Positions 26,164 through 35,686 are shown, numbered from the stretch's first letter. The stretch: DNA of 64,000 nucleotides from Corynebacterium gallinarum (GCF_014837045.1 NZ_JACSPR010000002.1:372001-436000), one strand, 5' to 3'. The notes: a model not told the origin generated them from the sequence alone. A program made the numbers and translations.

Positions 26164-26514
26164 CGTTCCTCGTTTTTAGGATTCTTAGGGTTCTTGCGGG
26201 ACCGTTCAGAGGCCAGTGCCTCAGCAGTGCCTTATCAACGTCTCGTCAGATCGGTGGTCTGGGTGAGGCGTGATTGTGGCACCTCCGCCGGTGGCGGGTT
26301 GTCTGCAGCTATCGTCCCGGGTGTGGGTCGAGCTACAGGTAGGGGTTATCTGGGTCCTGATCTACCGGGCTCCAGGCCATGCAGAGGATCTGATGTGTCC
26401 CTTGCGATGAAGACTATTCACCTGTGATCTATAGTACAAATGCATATAGCGCAATTTGGATATGCATACTTCACATACTGGGCACGTCGACCGCCCTGAA
26501 CAGGAGCCCCCGAG
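26164..26514. promoter_or_regulatory. Divergent control region between qsuA and qsuR
   Basis: This 351-bp region between divergent genes becomes AT-rich toward qsuR (about 26400-26480). It holds a perfect inverted repeat ATGCATA (26440-26446) and TATGCAT (26461-26467) separated by 14 bp. This places two half sites about two helical turns apart, suited to a LysR-type regulator. CATACT boxes at 26465-26470 and 26474-26479 could be -10 elements for qsuR. The other 250 bp upstream of qsuA show no gene. Confidence 0.6.
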
Positions 26515-27504
26515 ATGAACATGGAACAGCTGAGATCATTCGTGGAGGTGGTTCGCCATGGCCAGATCTTCCGCGCGGCCGAGGAACTCCACATCTCCCA
26601 ACCCGCCCTGAGCAGGCAGATGGCCGCGCTGGAGGCAGAGGTCGGCGCGCCACTGTTGGCCCGTCACTCCCGCGGGGTGCACATGACCAAGGCCGGTGAG
26701 GCACTCCATGATGAGGCCGTGGAACTGCTCAACCGGATGCAGTCGGTGGTTGATGAGATCAGATCGGGTGAGCACCTGATTGTCAGCATCAACATCGGGG
26801 TGCCACCCGGATTACCCAGTGCCTGGCTGCGGGAGCGCCTGAGCACCAGGGGGGAGAATTTCCGCGTCTCCCTCATCGAGGCCCCCACCGATGAGCAGCT
26901 CATCATGCTCAAACAAAAGAAGTTGGACATCGCCCTGGCCCGGCGCCAGAGTGAGGCCTTCCCCACCCACCTGGTATATCAACAGCGTCTGGGCATCGTG
27001 ATCCGGGAGGAATCGGCACTGCATGAGACGCTGCGCCACCGGGAATCCGCCACCCTGGAGGACATGGAGGGGCTGCGCGTGTTGGCCCATTCCCGCGGTG
27101 AGGTCCGCGTGCAGGAGGAGATCCTGAAAAACGCCATGCTGTCCGCCGGGGTGGCCGCGACCTGGATCTTCCGTAAATTCGGGCAATACAGCGCCCTGAT
27201 CGCCGACCTGGTGGAGGCCGATGTCGCCCTGACCACCAAGACCTCGGCGGGCAAGAACTTCCCCGGCTGGGTGTGGATCCCCCTGGTGGGCGAGGATGCC
27301 GCCGGTGATGATCTGGTGGTGCGGACCTGGGCCACCTGGAATCCGCAGCCCTCCCCCGAGGTGACCACCCTGCTGCGGCGTTTCACCGAACCCCTGCTCA
27401 TGCCACCGGAGACCGTGGCCCCCACCACCCCACTCAGCGCAGCAAAAACTCCCCCCGACACCACCTCACCGGCGGCATCAGAGGGAGACGCAACGACAAC
27501 CTAG
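26515..27504 (+). CDS. qsuR: LysR-type regulator of the qsu genes
   Basis: The 329-residue protein has an N-terminal winged helix typical of LysR regulators (EQLRSFVEVVRHGQIFRAAEELHISQPALSRQMAALE at residues 4-40) and an effector-binding domain (about 90-300). The C-terminal tail is Pro/Thr-rich. AGGAG lies 9 nt before the ATG; an in-frame ATG follows two codons later. It is divergent from qsuABCD, the usual arrangement for an activator that responds to a pathway intermediate. Its stop codon overlaps the stop of the convergent PfpI-like gene (CTAG shared). Confidence 0.92.
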   Translation: MNMEQLRSFVEVVRHGQIFRAAEELHISQPALSRQMAALEAEVGAPLLARHSRGVHMTKAGEALHDEAVELLNRMQSVVDEIRSGEHLIVSINIGVPPGLPSAWLRERLSTRGENFRVSLIEAPTDEQLIMLKQKKLDIALARRQSEAFPTHLVYQQRLGIVIREESALHETLRHRESATLEDMEGLRVLAHSRGEVRVQEEILKNAMLSAGVAATWIFRKFGQYSALIADLVEADVALTTKTSAGKNFPGWVWIPLVGEDAAGDDLVVRTWATWNPQPSPEVTTLLRRFTEPLLMPPETVAPTTPLSAAKTPPDTTSPAASEGDATTT

Positions 27505-28034
27505 GCCTGGTCGATGGCCTCAATGAAGGGGTCGAGATCACCTGGGTTGCGGGAGGTGATCAGCTTCCAGCCGGCGGTGTCGCACACCTGGACCGGCACA
27601 TCGTGCCAGTTCGCACCGGCGTTTTCCAGGTCGATCCTCACGGAGACATAGGAGGTGAGGTTCTTGTCCCGGGCGAGTCCGGCGTCGATAAGTGTCCACG
27701 GCGCGTGGCAGATCGCCGCCACGGCACGGCCCGCCCCGGCCTGTTTCTTCAGCACCGCGAGGACATCATCATCCAGGCGCGCATTGTCGGCGTTGACGGT
27801 GCCGCCGGGCAGCAGCAGTACGTCATAATCGTTGTTCATGTGGCTGGCCAGATCACCGTCGACGGGGAATTCCAGGTCCCAGTCCTTATCCCCCACCACC
27901 GTCTGGACGGGCTTGCCGTTCGGGGTGACCACGGTGACCTCGTGCCCCAGCTCCCTGAGCTTGTCGACGGGCACCACCAGCTCATCCTTCTCGGTACCGA
28001 AATCGGTGGATACAACAAGAATCTTCTTCGACAT
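27501..28034 (-). CDS. DJ-1/PfpI family protein
   Basis: The 177-residue cytoplasmic protein belongs to the glutamine-amidotransferase-like DJ-1/PfpI superfamily. The nucleophile elbow reads VAAICHAPWTLIDAG with the reactive cysteine near residue 109, and an upstream LLLPGG motif is present. Relatives include glyoxalases, deglycases and peptidases; activity here cannot be assigned. AAGGAGAAGTAC precedes the ATG at 28034, so the six extra residues of the longer frame were dropped. It is convergent with qsuR, sharing four bases. Confidence 0.9.
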   Translation of the reverse strand: MSKKILVVSTDFGTEKDELVVPVDKLRELGHEVTVVTPNGKPVQTVVGDKDWDLEFPVDGDLASHMNNDYDVLLLPGGTVNADNARLDDDVLAVLKKQAGAGRAVAAICHAPWTLIDAGLARDKNLTSYVSVRIDLENAGANWHDVPVQVCDTAGWKLITSRNPGDLDPFIEAIDQA

Positions 28035-28135
28035 GTACTTCTCCTTAGGCAATTGGTGCTTCGGATCGTGTGACCCCGATGGTAGCCAAACACGACCAAT
28101 GTGTCAGAGAAGGCAGGTGAAGCGACGGGTAACCG

Positions 28136-28504
28136 TCAGCGGACCGGTGCCAGTTCGGAGGCGTAGCGGCGGGCGTCCTGGGTGGAGACCACGATGCGGC
28201 CGATGCTGACCTTGTCCAGCTCGATGACCAGGCCCGGGTCTTTCCGGCGGCACACGGAGAAGATATTTTCGTGGTTGCTCTCCTCGTCCCTCTCGGAGGT
28301 GTGGGTGCCGGCAACAAACAGGCCGGGGATGCGCATCAGGCCGCGGGCCCCGGTGGCCTCGACGGACCCGAGGGCGTCATCGACAACCTGGATGTCGCGG
28401 ATCGCGCGCAGGGGGACGGTGAGATGACTGCGCCGCGCACCGATCTTCTCCCACCAGGACAGGTGGATGGTGAGGTGCTTCTGGGTAATCTTCAATTCAG
28501 CCAC
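28136..28504 (-). CDS. Conserved hypothetical protein, possibly PH-like fold
   Basis: I do not recognise a named family. The 122-residue protein is predicted to be mostly beta-strand with a terminal helix: alternating hydrophobic stretches (LKITQKHLTIHLSWWEKIG, LTVPLRAIRDIQVV, IFSVCRRK, GLVIELD, RIVVST) and a final DARRYASEL helix. The layout resembles small bacterial PH-like domains. There is no signal peptide or membrane segment. It sits upstream of the PfpI gene on the same strand and 152 bp from the hemC stop. Confidence 0.7.
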   Translation of the reverse strand: MAELKITQKHLTIHLSWWEKIGARRSHLTVPLRAIRDIQVVDDALGSVEATGARGLMRIPGLFVAGTHTSERDEESNHENIFSVCRRKDPGLVIELDKVSIGRIVVSTQDARRYASELAPVR

Positions 28505-28656
28505 AACAACGGGTCTCTTCCACGTGCCGGGGCGAGCAACCTCGCCGGTTCAGATCAGGTAAAGCCATTCTTGCACGAACTAGCGAATTAATCGCCACCG
28601 AAAGTCAGACTGTGACCCAAGTTTACGGTGACTGGCGGGGTGGCCTACGGGAGTAC

Positions 28657-29556
28657 CTAACCCAGCAGGGTGGCTGCACCCTGTTCGATGAGCTGGGCCG
28701 CGACCTGCTCCGCGATCTCCTCGGGGCGCTCGCCCGCACCCTGCGCGGAGAAGACCAGCTGCTCGGAGCCGTCGAGGGCGAAGACACCGGCGGTCAGGGT
28801 CATGGTGTCGCCGGCGTAACCATCCAGGGTGGCGTGGGCGGCCACGGGTGCGGTGCAGCCGGCCTCCAGGCGGTTGAGCACGGTGCGCTCGGCGACGGCG
28901 GTGACATAGGTGTCGGCGTGCATGAGCATGTTCAGGCCGGTGATGATGTCCTCGTCCTCCACACGGCACTCGATGGCCAGGGCGCCCTGGGCGGGGGCTG
29001 GCATGAGCATGTCGGGGTCGAAAACCTGGGTGGCGCGGTCCTGCATGCCCACCCGTGACAGACCGGCGAATGCCAGGACCACGGCATCGAGTTCACCGGA
29101 GGTGACCTTGCCCATGCGGGTGTCGATGTTGCCCCGCAGCGGCAGGATCTCCAGGTCGGGGCGCAGGGCCTTGAGCTGGGAGATTCGACGCGGTGCGGAG
29201 GTACCCACCTTCGCACCCTTGGGCAGTTCCTCCAGGGTCAGGCCGTCGCGGGCGATGAGCGCGTCGCGGGCATCAGCACGGGTGGGCACCACCAGGTGGA
29301 AGCGTGGGTCCGGGGCGGTGGGCAGGTCCTTGAAGGAGTGCACCGCCACATCGATCTCATCGGCGACCAGCGCGTCGCGCAGGGCCTGGGTGAACACGCC
29401 CACGCCGATGCGTTCGACCGGGGACATGTTGACATCGCCGGGGGTGGTGACGATGGTCAGTTCGGCATCACGGCCGAAGTGCTTGAGCCGATCACGCATG
29501 TGGCCGGCCTGGGTGGTGGCCAGCTTCGATCCGCGGGTGCCGATTCTGAGTGTCAT
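28657..29556 (-). CDS. hemC: Porphobilinogen deaminase (hydroxymethylbilane synthase)
   Basis: The 299-residue enzyme polymerises four porphobilinogens into hydroxymethylbilane. Signatures include [13 protein letters not shown] (residues 4-16), the active-site Asp and basic patch in [10 protein letters not shown] (71-80), [12 protein letters not shown] (117-128) and the dipyrromethane-carrying cysteine in [13 protein letters not shown] (Cys234). Length is normal. It follows hemA by 33 bp in the same operon and feeds HemD. Confidence 0.97.
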   Translation of the reverse strand: MTLRIGTRGSKLATTQAGHMRDRLKHFGRDAELTIVTTPGDVNMSPVERIGVGVFTQALRDALVADEIDVAVHSFKDLPTAPDPRFHLVVPTRADARDALIARDGLTLEELPKGAKVGTSAPRRISQLKALRPDLEILPLRGNIDTRMGKVTSGELDAVVLAFAGLSRVGMQDRATQVFDPDMLMPAPAQGALAIECRVEDEDIITGLNMLMHADTYVTAVAERTVLNRLEAGCTAPVAAHATLDGYAGDTMTLTAGVFALDGSEQLVFSAQGAGERPEEIAEQVAAQLIEQGAATLLG

Positions 29557-29589
29557 TGCGCTCCTTGACTACAGGACTAAAGGTGGATG

Positions 29590-30996
29590 TTAGGACCCAT
29601 CCACAGACACGGGCTGGCCTGTGGTGGACGGTGAATTCACGATCGCGACAATACCCGCATCGGGCAGTTCGGAGGCGTTGACGGAGGTGATCGCCGGGGG
29701 CGCGGTGGTCTGCACGGCCTCCAGGCCGAAGAGCTCCTGGAGGGCGGACTCATAGGACACCGAACCGGAACGGGCGGCCAGCTTCTTCACCCGGACGGTC
29801 GGCTCGTGCAGGAATTTATCCATGACACGGCGTACGGTGCGGGTGACTTCCTTCCAGTCCTCCTGTGACATCTCGGGGGTGCGCGCCTGGAGGCGGTCCA
29901 GCTCGTCGAGAAGCAGCTCGTTGGCGTGTTTACGCAGCGCGGACACGGCCGGAACCACGTCGCGGATGCGCTGCTCGGAGGTGAAGGCCTCCAGTTCCTC
30001 GCGGACGATGGCCAGGGCATCGGCGCCCTCGGTGGCGTCCCCGGTAGGGTCCTCGCGCTTGGCGCGGTGCAGGCGCTCGATGTTGACCAGGTCCACACCG
30101 GGCACCTCGGCGCAGGCGTCATCGATGTCACGTGGCATGGACAGATCCACGAGCATGAGCTGGGCACCGGCGGGGATGTCGGCGGGTTTGACGGTGAAAT
30201 CATCGGCACCGGTGGCCGAAACCACCATGTCGACGCGGTCGAGGACCTGGGCGCGGTCGGCGAAGTCGATGACCTCGGCGGGCACCCCGGCCTCATCCGA
30301 GTGGGAGGCCAGGCGCTCAGCGCGCTCGCGGGTGCGGTTGGCCATGATGAGCTTGTCGACGCCCTCCCGACCCAGGTGCGTGGCGGCCAGGGAACTCATG
30401 GCACCGGCGCCGAGCACCAGCGCGGTCCTGCCTGCCAGGGGTTTCTCCGAGGTGGGATCAATACCCATCTGGGTCAGGGCCCGGTCGATGGCGAAGGACA
30501 CCATGGAGGCACCGGCCTCATCGATATCGGTCTCCGAGTGGACGCGCTTGCCGGTGTGCAGGGCGGTCTGCGCCAGCGCGTGCAGTCCCGGTCCGACGGT
30601 GCCGGCCTCGGTGGCCTGCTGGTAGGCGGTGCGCACCTGACCGATGATCTGCTGCTCACCGACCACCATGGAATCCAGGCCGGAGGCGACCACCAGCATG
30701 TGCTCCGCGGCAGCGTCCGCATAACGGACATAGAGGTATCCGCGCAGGGTCTCAATATCGACCCCGCTGATCTCATGCAGGACCTCCACCACGTCATTGA
30801 CGCCGGTGTGGAAACTGCTGGTGACTGTGTACACCTCGAGGCGGTTACACGTGGAGACGATCAGCGCCTCCGACAGTGACGGCCGCTCCACGAGTGCGGA
30901 GGTGGTTTGACCACGGACGGAGTCGTCCATGCTGAGGCGCTCTAACAGCGCAACAGGTGCTGACCTGTGGGACATCCCCACAACGAGCACGCTCAC
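29590..30996 (-). CDS. hemA: Glutamyl-tRNA reductase
   Basis: The 468-residue NADPH enzyme reduces glutamyl-tRNA(Glu) to glutamate-1-semialdehyde, the first committed step of the C5 heme route. The catalytic Cys50 lies in IVSTCNRLEVY. GEQQIIGQVRTAYQQA, LVLGAGAMSSLAATHL (NADPH-binding) and the C-terminal dimerisation helix region are present. The start is GTG at 30996 with no strong ribosome-binding site. The last 50 residues are more variable and Ser/Thr-rich. It is first in the hemA-hemC unit and divergent from nothing nearby except the glutaredoxin-like gene, which points the same way. Confidence 0.96.
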   Translation of the reverse strand: MSVLVVGMSHRSAPVALLERLSMDDSVRGQTTSALVERPSLSEALIVSTCNRLEVYTVTSSFHTGVNDVVEVLHEISGVDIETLRGYLYVRYADAAAEHMLVVASGLDSMVVGEQQIIGQVRTAYQQATEAGTVGPGLHALAQTALHTGKRVHSETDIDEAGASMVSFAIDRALTQMGIDPTSEKPLAGRTALVLGAGAMSSLAATHLGREGVDKLIMANRTRERAERLASHSDEAGVPAEVIDFADRAQVLDRVDMVVSATGADDFTVKPADIPAGAQLMLVDLSMPRDIDDACAEVPGVDLVNIERLHRAKREDPTGDATEGADALAIVREELEAFTSEQRIRDVVPAVSALRKHANELLLDELDRLQARTPEMSQEDWKEVTRTVRRVMDKFLHEPTVRVKKLAARSGSVSYESALQELFGLEAVQTTAPPAITSVNASELPDAGIVAIVNSPSTTGQPVSVDGS

Positions 30997-31084
30997 TATC
31001 TCACCCGACTTTCAAAGGAGGGACTGATCAATCAAAAGAATGAATCAAAGTTTGTTGATTAACGGTAGCGCCCAATCGACGGAG

Positions 31085-31339
31085 TCACAACAAAGCGTGG
31101 GCTAACTCATCATTATCCACTTCCCAGCTGGCGAATTCCTCATCATCGACGAGGATGACCGGAACCCGGTCACCGAACTCCACCTTGAGAGTGGGATCAT
31201 CATCGACGTTGCTCACCACCAGCTGCACCCCCGCCGCCGCGAGAACCGGCATGATCTGTTCCCGCACACGGACGCAGGATCCGCAGTTGTCACGAACGAT
31301 CAGTTCCACCCTGTGGTCTGAACTGTGGTGTAAGGCCAC
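31085..31339 (-). CDS. Glutaredoxin-like small redox protein
   Basis: The 84-residue product is a thioredoxin-fold protein of the glutaredoxin-like DUF836 type. The redox motif DNCGSC (Cys19 and Cys22) opens a first helix, and the cis-Pro region reads DRVPVILVDDEEF. The GTG at 31339 is preceded by GGAGGGTGGCGGG. The frame continues upstream to 31744, but that part overlaps the divergent HAD gene and shows no homology. It lies 88 bp upstream of hemA on the same strand; a link to heme synthesis or redox control is possible but unproven. Confidence 0.85.
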   Translation of the reverse strand: MALHHSSDHRVELIVRDNCGSCVRVREQIMPVLAAAGVQLVVSNVDDDPTLKVEFGDRVPVILVDDEEFASWEVDNDELAHALL

Positions 31340-31405
31340 GTTCCCGCCACCCTCCCCTGATTCTTGGGTACCCATGCCCGGCGTTGCAACGCACAAGGCT
31401 TTACC

Positions 31406-32602
31406 ATGGATACGATACCCATTCCGGGCCCCAATAACATGTCCGACCAGTTTTTTCTGTCCCGCAACCCGCACAACCCACACTCCCCGGATGCCCCTCG
31501 GCGCAAGGAAGGTTCCCGTCACCACATGAGTCCAGCCAACGGAAATGACAACTGGGGTTTCGACATGATGGGCTCCCCGGAGGATTTCCTGTCCAACTGG
31601 AGCGCCAGCCGGGGCAATCTCCGCCGGTTCATCGAGGATTACGCCGTCCCACCCATCGATGATGAAACCCAGCGTGAGGCGGGCCAGGCTGCGGCCGCCG
31701 AGGCGGTCGCCTCGATCTACGGCCTGGGCCTGGATGATTTCCATTCGGGTGTGGATTCAGTCACAGGTGCCATTGAGGCGGCCGGCGCGGTCCATGTGAA
31801 CCTGCCCGACCCCGATGTCCCCCAGGATGTGGGGGCCGCGGCCTTCTTCGATGTGGACAACACCCTCATCCAGGGTTCCTCCCTCATCGTCTTCGCCCAG
31901 GGGCTGTTCCGGAAAAAGTTCTTCACCGTCCATGAGATCCTCCCGGTGATCTGGAAACAGCTGAAGTTCAAGATCTCCGGCTCCGAGAACGCTCATGATG
32001 TGGCCCAGGGGCGCGAACAGGCACTGGAGTTCATCCGGGGTCGTTCCGTGGAGGAACTGGTGGAACTGTGCGAGGAGATCGTGGACCGGACCATGTTCGA
32101 CAAGACGTGGCCCGGCACCCGGCAGCTGGCGGATATGCACCTCGCCGCGGGGCACCAGGTGTGGTTGGTCAGTGCCACCCCCGTCCAGCTGGCGCAGATC
32201 CTGGCGCAGCGCTTCGGGTTCACCGGTGCCATCGGTACCGTCCCGGAGGTCCGGGACGGTGTCTTCACCGGACGGCTGGTCGGTGACATCCTCCACGGCC
32301 CGGGCAAGCGCCATGCAGTGGCGGCGTTGGCCTCCATTGAGAAACTCGACCTCTCGCGCTGCACCGCCTACTCCGATTCCATCAATGATCTGCCGATGCT
32401 GTCGATGGTAGGCACTGCGGTGGCGGTGAACCCGGACCGGAAGCTGCGCAAGGAGGCGCTCGAGCGCGGGTGGGATGTGCGTGATTTCCGTTCCCTACGC
32501 AAGGCGGCACGCACCTTCGGTGTCCCGGCGCTGGCCACTGCGGCCTTCAGCGTGACCGGGTGGCGCCTGCGCAACCGGTGGCGCACCCGGTTCGTGAAAT
32601 AG
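31406..32602 (+). CDS. HAD-IB family hydrolase (phosphoserine phosphatase-like)
   Basis: The protein (about 398 residues) has a HAD subfamily IB core. Motif I is [16 protein letters not shown] with the two catalytic aspartates, motif II is VSATP, and motifs III/IV are in KRHAVAAL and [12 protein letters not shown] cap domain lies between motifs I and II. The first 100 residues are a polar extension. The end WRTRFVK is basic with a weak hydrophobic stretch. Starts at 31364, 31406, 31439 and 31526 are all possible; 31406 was chosen for AAGG 7 nt upstream. The substrate is unknown; it resembles mycobacterial SerB1-type proteins. Confidence 0.85.
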   Translation: MDTIPIPGPNNMSDQFFLSRNPHNPHSPDAPRRKEGSRHHMSPANGNDNWGFDMMGSPEDFLSNWSASRGNLRRFIEDYAVPPIDDETQREAGQAAAAEAVASIYGLGLDDFHSGVDSVTGAIEAAGAVHVNLPDPDVPQDVGAAAFFDVDNTLIQGSSLIVFAQGLFRKKFFTVHEILPVIWKQLKFKISGSENAHDVAQGREQALEFIRGRSVEELVELCEEIVDRTMFDKTWPGTRQLADMHLAAGHQVWLVSATPVQLAQILAQRFGFTGAIGTVPEVRDGVFTGRLVGDILHGPGKRHAVAALASIEKLDLSRCTAYSDSINDLPMLSMVGTAVAVNPDRKLRKEALERGWDVRDFRSLRKAARTFGVPALATAAFSVTGWRLRNRWRTRFVK

Positions 32603-32615
32603 GTTCGTGAAATGA

Positions 32616-32652
32616 AAACACCACCCACGGATGAGATCCGTGGGTGGTGTTT
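32616..32652. terminator. Bidirectional terminator between the HAD gene and bS22
   Basis: A perfect hairpin has 17-bp arms (AAACACCACCCACGGAT at 32616-32632 and its complement at 32636-32652) and a 3-nt loop. The arms end in A and T runs, so it can stop transcription from the plus-strand HAD gene and from the minus-strand bS22 gene, which converge on it. Confidence 0.9.
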
Positions 32653-32664
32653 GACCTCGAAGGC

Positions 32665-32766
32665 CTACTTGCCGAGTTTCCTACGCTGAACGCGGGTACG
32701 ACGCAGCATCTTGCGGTGCTTCTTCTTGGACATGCGCTTGCGGCGCTTCTTGATGACAGAACCCAT
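32665..32766 (-). CDS. Small ribosomal protein bS22 (33 residues)
   Basis: A 34-codon frame encodes [19 protein letters not shown] followed by [14 protein letters not shown], an extremely basic peptide of the AURKAIP1/COX24-like family. In actinobacteria this peptide was identified as a small-subunit ribosomal protein, bS22. GAGGGAA lies 8 nt before the ATG. It is a monocistronic unit ending in the shared terminator at 32616-32652. Confidence 0.93.
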   Translation of the reverse strand: MGSVIKKRRKRMSKKKHRKMLRRTRVQRRKLGK

Positions 32767-33242
32767 TGACGGTTTCCCTCGCTTTTATCGATGTTGTACG
32801 TACAAAACCTGCCAGCACCTATTACCGAAGTGCACATTCGGACCCCGCGGACCGCGACGGTGCGTGCTACCGCACCATCCGATCAGTCGCGGTGGTTAAA
32901 GTCCATAGGTGTGCGCTGACACGAATGGGAATCATCTTACCCCCAGTGGGGAACGCTTCAAAACGCCACCCCTCTACACGCTCCGCGTCCGGGTGCATAC
33001 ACACCTGATGTCCTGGGGGTGCTGAGCACACCGGGCCGGCCACAGGCGGGGTCCCGGTGGGGTCGAAAAAACCGCCCCGCTACCCAATGGTGGGAGTCAC
33101 ATGGTGACATCCCGTTGGAGCAACGACGCGGTCCCCCCGGTGTCAGGTGATGGCCAGGGCGGTCAGGCCAGATCCACGATGGTGAGCATCATGCTGGCTG
33201 TGACCATGGGTGATCGCCGCAGCGGCGATCGCCCGGACCTGG
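32767..33242. other. Intergenic region, no gene; palindrome in the presumed bS22 promoter
   Basis: No gene is seen in these 476 bp. A perfect 12-bp palindrome TTGTACGTACAA (32794-32805) lies about 30 bp upstream of the bS22 start, in the expected promoter region. Near the far end a hairpin GGGTGATCGCCGC / GCGGCGATCGCCC (33208-33234) directly follows the BldC-like gene and could be its terminator, although it lacks a T-run. Confidence 0.45.
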
Positions 33243-33440
33243 TTAACCAGCCTCGTAGAACGAGGAATCCAGGTAATCGTTGACCGCCTTCTCGTGGACA
33301 CGGAAAGACCGTCCCACGCGGACCGCCGGGAGTTCACCGGAGTGAACGAGCCGGTAGACAGTCATCTTGGATACGCGCATGATCTCCGCGACCTCGGCAA
33401 CCGTAAGAAAGATTCCTTTATCTTCTTTAGCCATATTCAT
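33243..33440 (-). CDS. BldC/excisionase-like helix-turn-helix DNA-binding protein
   Basis: The 65-residue protein is a single MerR-type winged helix: FLTVAEVAEIMRVSKMTVYR (helix-turn-helix), LVHSGELPAVRVGRSFRVHE (wing) and a closing helix. Such standalone proteins include the streptomycete regulator BldC and phage excisionases. With no integrase nearby and a stable core context beside proC, a chromosomal regulator is more likely than an excisionase. AAGGG lies about 5 nt before the ATG at 33440; a TTG three bases upstream is less likely. Confidence 0.88.
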   Translation of the reverse strand: MNMAKEDKGIFLTVAEVAEIMRVSKMTVYRLVHSGELPAVRVGRSFRVHEKAVNDYLDSSFYEAG

Positions 33441-33680
33441 CAATACCCTTCAGCCTTACGCGCGCTGCGGGCTTCCCCTCCCACAGTACGATCACGCATA
33501 CGCCTGGTTCAGCTTAGCGTGGTTTTTGTTATTAGTGCGACAATTGTTGCCTAGTTTTGCGATCTATCGACCTGCTACAAAATAGCAGGCCGACAAAGAT
33601 GCTGCTCAGCACACCGGAGAAGAGAAAACGTTTTCACGGTTTCCCCCACTAGGCAACAACCTGATTACATCACGGTAACG

Positions 33681-34493
33681 CTAGCTGCGTCCCATCTCGG
33701 CTGAACGGTCGGCGCATGCCTGGGCCGCCCGGAAGAATGCGCCACGGATGCCGCTCTCCTCCAGTTCGCGCAGGGCCGCCACCGTGGTTCCGGCGGGCGA
33801 GGACACACCGGCGCGCAGCTCGGAGGGCTCCCGGCCGGTTTCCTTCAACATGGTGCCGGCACCGTCGAACGCGGACACGGCCAGTTGTTTCGCGGCCGCA
33901 CGGGTCAGGCCGAGGCTGACACCGGCGTCGATAAGCGCCTCGGTGACCAGGAAGAGGTAGGCGGGCGAGGAACCGGACAGGGCGGTCACGGCGTCGAGGT
34001 CGGATTCCTCCACAACCATGACATCACCGACGGAGGTGAGCAGCTCCTGGACCAGCTCCAGCTGCTCGGCATCGACAAACCGGCCACCGGTGACGGTGCA
34101 CATGCCCTTGCGCACCAGCATCGGGGTGTTCGGCATGACACGCACGATCGGCATGCCCGCGGAGACCTTCTCCTCCATGGAGGTGAGGTTGATGCCGGCA
34201 GCCATGCTCACCACGACGGTGGACACGGAGTTGTTGTCCACCGTGGTGACGATCTCTGCGAGCACGTCGAGGATCATCTTCGGCTTCACACACAGGAAGA
34301 CCACGTCGGCCCCGTCCACGGCCTGGGCGTTGTCGGTCATGGTGACCACGCCGTAACGCTCCTCGAGTTCCGCACCGCGTTCCTCTCGACGGTTGGTCAC
34401 ACGGATGTTCTGGGGGTTCACATCGGCTGCAACCAGACCCGAGACGAGCGCCTCGCCGATCTGACCGCCACCGATCACAGCAATAATTGTCAT
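33681..34493 (-). CDS. proC: Pyrroline-5-carboxylate reductase
   Basis: The 270-residue NAD(P)H enzyme catalyses the last step of proline synthesis. The N-terminal Rossmann motif is [16 protein letters not shown], followed by the ProC signatures [27 protein letters not shown] and the C-terminal [15 protein letters not shown] and [25 protein letters not shown] directly precedes the ATG at 34493, so the GTG three codons upstream was not used. It appears monocistronic. Confidence 0.96.
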   Translation of the reverse strand: MTIIAVIGGGQIGEALVSGLVAADVNPQNIRVTNRREERGAELEERYGVVTMTDNAQAVDGADVVFLCVKPKMILDVLAEIVTTVDNNSVSTVVVSMAAGINLTSMEEKVSAGMPIVRVMPNTPMLVRKGMCTVTGGRFVDAEQLELVQELLTSVGDVMVVEESDLDAVTALSGSSPAYLFLVTEALIDAGVSLGLTRAAAKQLAVSAFDGAGTMLKETGREPSELRAGVSSPAGTTVAALRELEESGIRGAFFRAAQACADRSAEMGRS

Positions 34494-34543
34494 GCCCTCC
34501 ACCCTGCCATCTCACCGGCCCTCCGTGCAGCACGACAGACAAA

Positions 34544-34596
34544 AACCGCCCCCTCCGGTGTGAACGTGGAGCAGTTCAAACCCGGAGGGGGCGGTT
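34544..34596 (-). terminator. Rho-independent terminator after the low-complexity membrane protein gene
   Basis: A hairpin with perfect 15-bp arms (AACCGCCCCCTCCGG at 34544-34558 and its complement at 34582-34596) has a 23-nt loop. Read on the minus strand it ends in TTTTTG. It lies 31 bp after the stop of the gene at 34628 and 50 bp before the proC start, separating the two transcripts. Confidence 0.85.
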
Positions 34597-34627
34597 GTCG
34601 CAGGTGTCGCGCGGGTCGGAAGACTGG

Positions 34628-35662
34628 TTAGAACACGACGAGCAGCGGCCCGAAGGTCATGACCAGACCGACGATACCGGCCAGCACCATGCTGAATCTG
34701 TCACGCGAGGTGCGCAGCGCATGGACCAGACCAACCATGCCGAGGGTGACCGCGACAGCGAGGATGGCCACCAGCCAGTTGCTCAGGCGCTCCCACAACA
34801 TCTCGAAGGCGAGGAACACGGCGGCGCCGAGCACCACACCCACGATGGCCATGAGCAGCACGGAGAACACCGAGATCTTGCCGGGCTCCTCGTCGGCATC
34901 CTCGTGGTCCTCGTCCCGGTCGGTGGCGTCGATCTGGTCGAAGTCACCGGTGATCGCATCCATCTGGGTGGTGTCCGCGGGTGAGGCACCGGCCGCGGCG
35001 AACTCTGCGTCGGCTGCCTCCTCGCCGGTGGCTCCGGCAGCTGGTGTTGCCGGTGCTGGCTTCACCGCTGAGGGTGGGACCACCGGGAAGGCACCGGTGG
35101 TGAGACGGATCGGGTCCTTCTCATCAACGATGCTCAACACGATGGTCTCGTCGGTGCTCGGGGCGGGACGCGCGGGCGCGTCCTTCTCCGCCGTGTCTGT
35201 TGCACTGTCCTTGACCACCGAGAGCTTCGGCTCGGCCTTGGGTGCCGGCTTGTCGACGACCTTCTCCGTCGCCAGTTCAGCGGCCTTGGGCGCGGGCGTG
35301 CTTGTCGACGCCTTCTGCCCCGGCTTCTTATCCACCGCGGGCTTGGCAGCGGGCTTCGCAGCTGGCGTTGCCGGTGTCTTCGCGGGCTGCTCAGACTTCG
35401 GCTCTGCCTTAGGCTCGGGCTTCGGCTCTGCCTTCTGTTCCGGCTTCTGTTCCGGCTCGGCTGGATCGTCGATCTTGACGGCCGAATGCTTGGACTCGAC
35501 CGGCTTCTCCTTCACCGCTGGAATGGAGCCGGTCAGCTCGGCGACGGAGATGCCACCATCTTCGATGCTGCGACGTCGGCGACGCCGGGGGGCATCCGTG
35601 GAATGTCCCTCCTTCGCGGCCCTGGCCATCAGCTCTGCGACTGTAAGCTTCTCTTCACTCAT
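34628..35662 (-). CDS. Membrane protein with long Lys/Pro/Glu/Ala-rich cytoplasmic domain
   Basis: The 344-residue protein has a long charged N-terminal region and three or four membrane segments in its last 100 residues (VFSVLLMAIVGVVLGAAVFL, LVAILAVAVTLGMVGLVHAL, MVLAGIVGLVMTFGPLLVVF). Residues about 65-110 are a degenerate repeat of EPKPEPKAEPKSEQP type, followed by Ala/Pro/Lys-rich sequence and an acidic stretch (DRDEDHEDADEE). The first 45 residues (MSEEKLTVAELMARAAKEG, then RRRRRR) may be a short conserved motif. A homologue beside ppx is, from memory, conserved in mycobacteria (Rv0497-like). The function is unknown. It lies just downstream of ppx. Confidence 0.82.
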   Translation of the reverse strand: MSEEKLTVAELMARAAKEGHSTDAPRRRRRRSIEDGGISVAELTGSIPAVKEKPVESKHSAVKIDDPAEPEQKPEQKAEPKPEPKAEPKSEQPAKTPATPAAKPAAKPAVDKKPGQKASTSTPAPKAAELATEKVVDKPAPKAEPKLSVVKDSATDTAEKDAPARPAPSTDETIVLSIVDEKDPIRLTTGAFPVVPPSAVKPAPATPAAGATGEEAADAEFAAAGASPADTTQMDAITGDFDQIDATDRDEDHEDADEEPGKISVFSVLLMAIVGVVLGAAVFLAFEMLWERLSNWLVAILAVAVTLGMVGLVHALRTSRDRFSMVLAGIVGLVMTFGPLLVVF

Positions 35663-35686
35663 TGTTGGCCAACTCCTTTCCGTAAC

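Noticed and set aside
33208-33234. Hairpin after the BldC-like gene as a terminator
   Set aside because: Stem is strong but there is no T-run on either strand, so it is mentioned only within the intergenic entry.
33243-33440. Excisionase of a mobile element
   Set aside because: The HTH resembles excisionases, but there is no integrase, att site or GC shift, and the gene sits among core genes; a BldC-like regulator fits better.
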